Below, piece by piece: positions 5,454 to 7,528 of a stretch of 7,528 nt of DNA. Position 1 is the stretch's first letter; every line of letters begins with the position of its first letter. The notes beneath the pieces were generated by a model, which was given only the letters and a program-made list of their open reading frames with translations, was not told the DNA's origin and searched no databases. The stretch comes from an uncultured Alphaproteobacteria bacterium (lineage in GTDB: Bacteria; Pseudomonadota; Alphaproteobacteria; Rickettsiales; UBA1997), in assembly GCA_903849835.1 (NCBI GenBank), contig CAINKA010000097.1, positions 1-7,528 of the forward strand, given 5' to 3'. A program made the position numbers and the translations under genes.

Positions 5454-6348
5454 ATGAAAGGAATTATTTTAGCTGGTGGAAATGGCACTAGGCTCGCTCC
5501 CCTGACCAACGTTATTAGCAAACAATTGCTGCCAGTTTACGACAAGCCGATGATTTGCTATCCGCTTGCGACATTGATGAATCTTGGCATCAAAAATATT
5601 CTCATAATTTCAACGCCGCAAGATACGCCGAGTATCGAAAAATATTTGAGTGATGGATCGGAATACGGGATCAAAATTTCTTATGCTGTTCAGAGCCAAC
5701 CGAAGGGGATTGGAGAGGCATTTTTGATTGGTGAAAAATTCATCGGTCAAGACAGTGTCTGCCTAATTCTAGGGGATAATATTTTTTACGGTTCTGAGAT
5801 TGCCAGAGAAAATCTCGAAGAAAAAATTGAACAAATTAAATCAAAAAAAAATTGGTGGATTAATTTTCGCATATCACGTTTCAGATCCTGAAAGATATGG
5901 CGTCATCGAGCTTGACGAGGATGATGAAAAAATAGTTTCAATCGAAGAAAAGCCAAAAAATCCAAAATCAAATTGGGCCGCGACAGGGCTTTACATTTAC
6001 AATTCTGATGTTGTTGAAATTGCTAAAAAAACCAAACCATCGGCGCGCGGTGAGCTTGAAATTACCGATATCAACAATGTTTATTTGAAAAAAAGAAAGT
6101 TGGGGGTGATGCGGTTGAAGCGAGGATTTGCTTGGCTTGATGCTGGAACGCCAGACTCACTTCTTGAAGCATCGCAATTCATCTACACGATTGAAAAACG
6201 CCAAGGTTTAAAAATCGCCTGCATCGAAGAGATGGCCTATCGCAAAGATTTCATCGATAAAAATAAATTTCTTGAGCTGGTTACAAAATATAAAAAAGGC
6301 TCTGCATACAGATCTTATCTTGAACAAGTCACAAATAGTCACAAATGA
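5454..6348 (+). pseudogene. rfbA: Glucose-1-phosphate thymidylyltransferase, frameshifted at an A9 tract
   Basis: RfbA makes dTDP-glucose from glucose-1-phosphate and dTTP. The first frame (5454-5891) carries GGNGTRLAPLT (8-18), KQLLPVYDKPM (23-33) and LGDNIFYG (106-113, Mg-binding D108), then turns to unrelated sequence after SKK and stops. The second frame carries IGGLIFAYHVSDPERYGVIE, then TGLYIYNSDVVEIAK, ARGELEITDIN, GFAWLDAGTPDSLLEASQFI and the C-terminal RQGLKIACIEEMAYR. The two halves join exactly at the A-run 5843-5851. With eight As the gene would encode 297 residues, close to the family's usual length. The ATG at 5454 is preferred over GTG 5451, which overlaps the argB stop. All motifs after the break are well kept, so the lesion is recent, a sequencing error, or overcome by slippage. 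The stop overlaps the fdtB ATG as ATGA. Confidence 0.9.
5843..5851 (+). other. A9 homopolymer at the rfbA frame break
   Basis: Nine As separate the two rfbA reading frames. Going from the upstream to the downstream frame needs the loss of one A (or gain of two), which corresponds to a +1 reading shift. A standard -1 ribosomal frameshift would not restore the protein. The codons read TCA AAA AAA AAT, the same string as at 3979-3990 in bioD, where it is in frame. Confidence 0.85.
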
Positions 6349-7445
6349 TTGAATACGAAAATTTAGCGAAGCTTAACCAAATTTTTTTCGAAGATTACAA
6401 AAAATCTTTCGCGCAAACTCTTGAATCTGGTTGGTATATTCTGGGTAAAAATGTTGAAAAATTTGAGCAGGAATTTGCGGAATTTTGTGGAGCGAAGTAT
6501 TGCCTCGGGGTTGCTTCTGGACTTGACGCATTAACACTCTCGCTTGCTGCTTTTGAATTTGAAAAAGGTGACGAAGTTATTGTTCCATCCAACACTTACA
6601 TCGCGACGATTTTGTCGATTTTGCAAAATGGTTTGAAGCCGGTTTTGGTTGAGCCAGACATTGCGACCTACAACATTGATCCCAAAAAACTCGCCGAAAA
6701 AATTACTAAGAAAACTCGCGCTGTGATGATTGTTCATCTTTACGGAAAATGCTGCGAAATGGCGCCAATTCTTGATTTGTGCCAAAAAAATAATCTGAAA
6801 TTAATCGAAGACGCGGCGCAAGCTCATGGTGCAAAATATCGAGGAAAAATGGCTGGAACATTCGGCGATTTTGGTGCTTTCAGTTTTTATCCAACAAAAA
6901 ATTTAGGCGCTTTAGGTGATGCCGGAGCAATCGTAACTAACGATGACAAGCTCGCCGAAAAAATAAAAATGCTGCGCAATTACGGTTCAAAAATAAAATA
7001 TCACAATGAGTTGGTTGGTTATAACTCGCGGCTCGACGAGGTTCAGGCTGGGTTTCTTTCAATCAAATTAAAAAAACTAAACGAAATAAATGCTCACAAA
7101 AATGAGTTAGCAAAAATTTATTTTAAAAATTTGAGTGATGATTTTATCAGGCCAGTGCAGCATCCAGACTATTTCGATGTTTTTCATATTTTTAACATCA
7201 GGCACAAAAAACGCGATCAGTTGAAGGAGTTTTTACTCGATCAAAATATTAAAACCGAAATCCATTATCCAATCGCGCCACATAAACAAAAGGCGATGGG
7301 GGAGAATTTTAAAAATCAGCAATATCCAATTTCAGAAGAAATCCACGCGACAACTTTGAGTTTACCAATTTCGTATTTTCATACGAAAGCGGATGTGGAG
7401 CGGGTTTGTGAGGTGATGAATAGGTTCCGTACCCATTTCAGTTGA
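6345..7445 (+). CDS. DegT/DnrJ/EryC1/StrS family PLP-dependent sugar aminotransferase, FdtB/QdtB-like
   Basis: Members of this family add an amino group to nucleotide-linked keto-sugars, using glutamate and PLP. The 366 residues show the N-terminal ESGWYILGKNVEKFEQEFA (28-46), the phosphate-binding ASGLDAL (57-63), EDAAQAHGA (155-163, with D156 facing the PLP ring) and FYPTKNLGALGD (181-192, K185 as the PLP Schiff-base lysine). NSRLDEVQAGFL (227-238) and HYPIAPHKQKA (307-317) follow. ESGWYILG, YNIDP and HYPIAPHKQKA recall the FdtB/QdtB branch that makes dTDP-3-amino-3,6-dideoxyhexoses, which fits its position directly after rfbA. The exact sugar is not proven. The ATG overlaps the rfbA stop by 4 nt, so translation is likely coupled; a broken rfbA frame could therefore also affect this gene. 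No other sugar genes are visible before the window ends. Confidence 0.9.
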   Translation: MIEYENLAKLNQIFFEDYKKSFAQTLESGWYILGKNVEKFEQEFAEFCGAKYCLGVASGLDALTLSLAAFEFEKGDEVIVPSNTYIATILSILQNGLKPVLVEPDIATYNIDPKKLAEKITKKTRAVMIVHLYGKCCEMAPILDLCQKNNLKLIEDAAQAHGAKYRGKMAGTFGDFGAFSFYPTKNLGALGDAGAIVTNDDKLAEKIKMLRNYGSKIKYHNELVGYNSRLDEVQAGFLSIKLKKLNEINAHKNELAKIYFKNLSDDFIRPVQHPDYFDVFHIFNIRHKKRDQLKEFLLDQNIKTEIHYPIAPHKQKAMGENFKNQQYPISEEIHATTLSLPISYFHTKADVERVCEVMNRFRTHFS

Positions 7446-7468
7446 AGAATCAAAATTACGCAATTCAT

Positions 7469-7528
7469 GTCATGCTGAGCCTGTCGAAGCATGATTCAAG
7501 GCACCGCGCCCAGAACCATGCTTCGACA
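7469..7528. repeat. Family A palindromic repeat, truncated by window end
   Basis: The complete left arm (7469-7497, GTCATGCTGAGCCTGTCG onward), the centre GGCACCGCGCC (7500-7510) and 16 bases of the right arm (7513-7528) are present before the window stops. The copy at 1910-1982 has the same plan, with an imperfect inner dyad here. It starts 24 bases after the fdtB stop and could form the transcript-ending hairpin of the operon. Confidence 0.88.

Noticed and set aside
5843..5851. Programmed -1 ribosomal frameshift at the A-run of rfbA
   Set aside because: The downstream frame is reached by a +1 shift, loss of one A or gain of two, so a -1 slip would lead to the wrong frame.
5800..6348. Second half of rfbA as an independent gene starting at an ATG at 5800
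   Set aside because: Its first residues (MPEKISKKKLNK) are an out-of-frame reading of rfbA, and similarity to RfbA starts only after the A9 tract.

Overview
The window looks like chromosomal DNA of an alphaproteobacterium with an AT-rich genome. The best evidence is the ArgB protein, whose signature stretches (VEMVLAGSINK, DPDSNIE, LGFVGEP, GGMIPKVETCI) read like alphaproteobacterial acetylglutamate kinases. The peptide deformylase and PurN fit that class as well. A placement below class (for example near Rickettsiales or Holosporales) is only a guess. No rRNA or tRNA gene, CRISPR array, transposase or integrase was seen.

Layout. Bases 1-137 hold the cut-off end of a dispersed palindromic repeat (family A) and one copy of a second repeat module (family B). 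Bases 138-760 on the minus strand are a two-gene toxin-antitoxin operon (Phd/YefM antitoxin, then RelE/ParE toxin), with a promoter and a possible operator just outside it. Bases 761-1276 are a long gap full of inverted repeats and two more family B copies, plus a possible decayed gene fragment. purN (1277-1867) follows on the plus strand. A 73-bp nearly perfect palindrome (1910-1982) separates purN from a compact plus-strand run: def, a gspF/pilC-type gene, bioD, argB, a frameshifted rfbA and an fdtB-like sugar aminotransferase gene. The window ends inside another copy of the palindrome (7469-7528).

The plus-strand run is packed like an operon. def and gspF are 3 nt apart, gspF and bioD share 1 nt, bioD and argB are 54 nt apart, argB and rfbA are 2 nt apart, and rfbA and fdtB overlap by ATGA. 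Yet the functions are mixed: protein maturation, secretion or pilus assembly, biotin, arginine, and dTDP-sugar synthesis. The last two genes form a logical pair, since RfbA makes dTDP-glucose and an FdtB-like enzyme would aminate a keto-sugar derived from it. The genes for the intermediate steps are not in the window.

The points most worth a second look are the A9 tract that breaks rfbA by one base, the palindromic repeat families that bound the gene blocks and both window ends, a histidine cluster inserted in peptide deformylase, and the lack of clear Shine-Dalgarno sequences. I did not find a convincing new multi-gene system.
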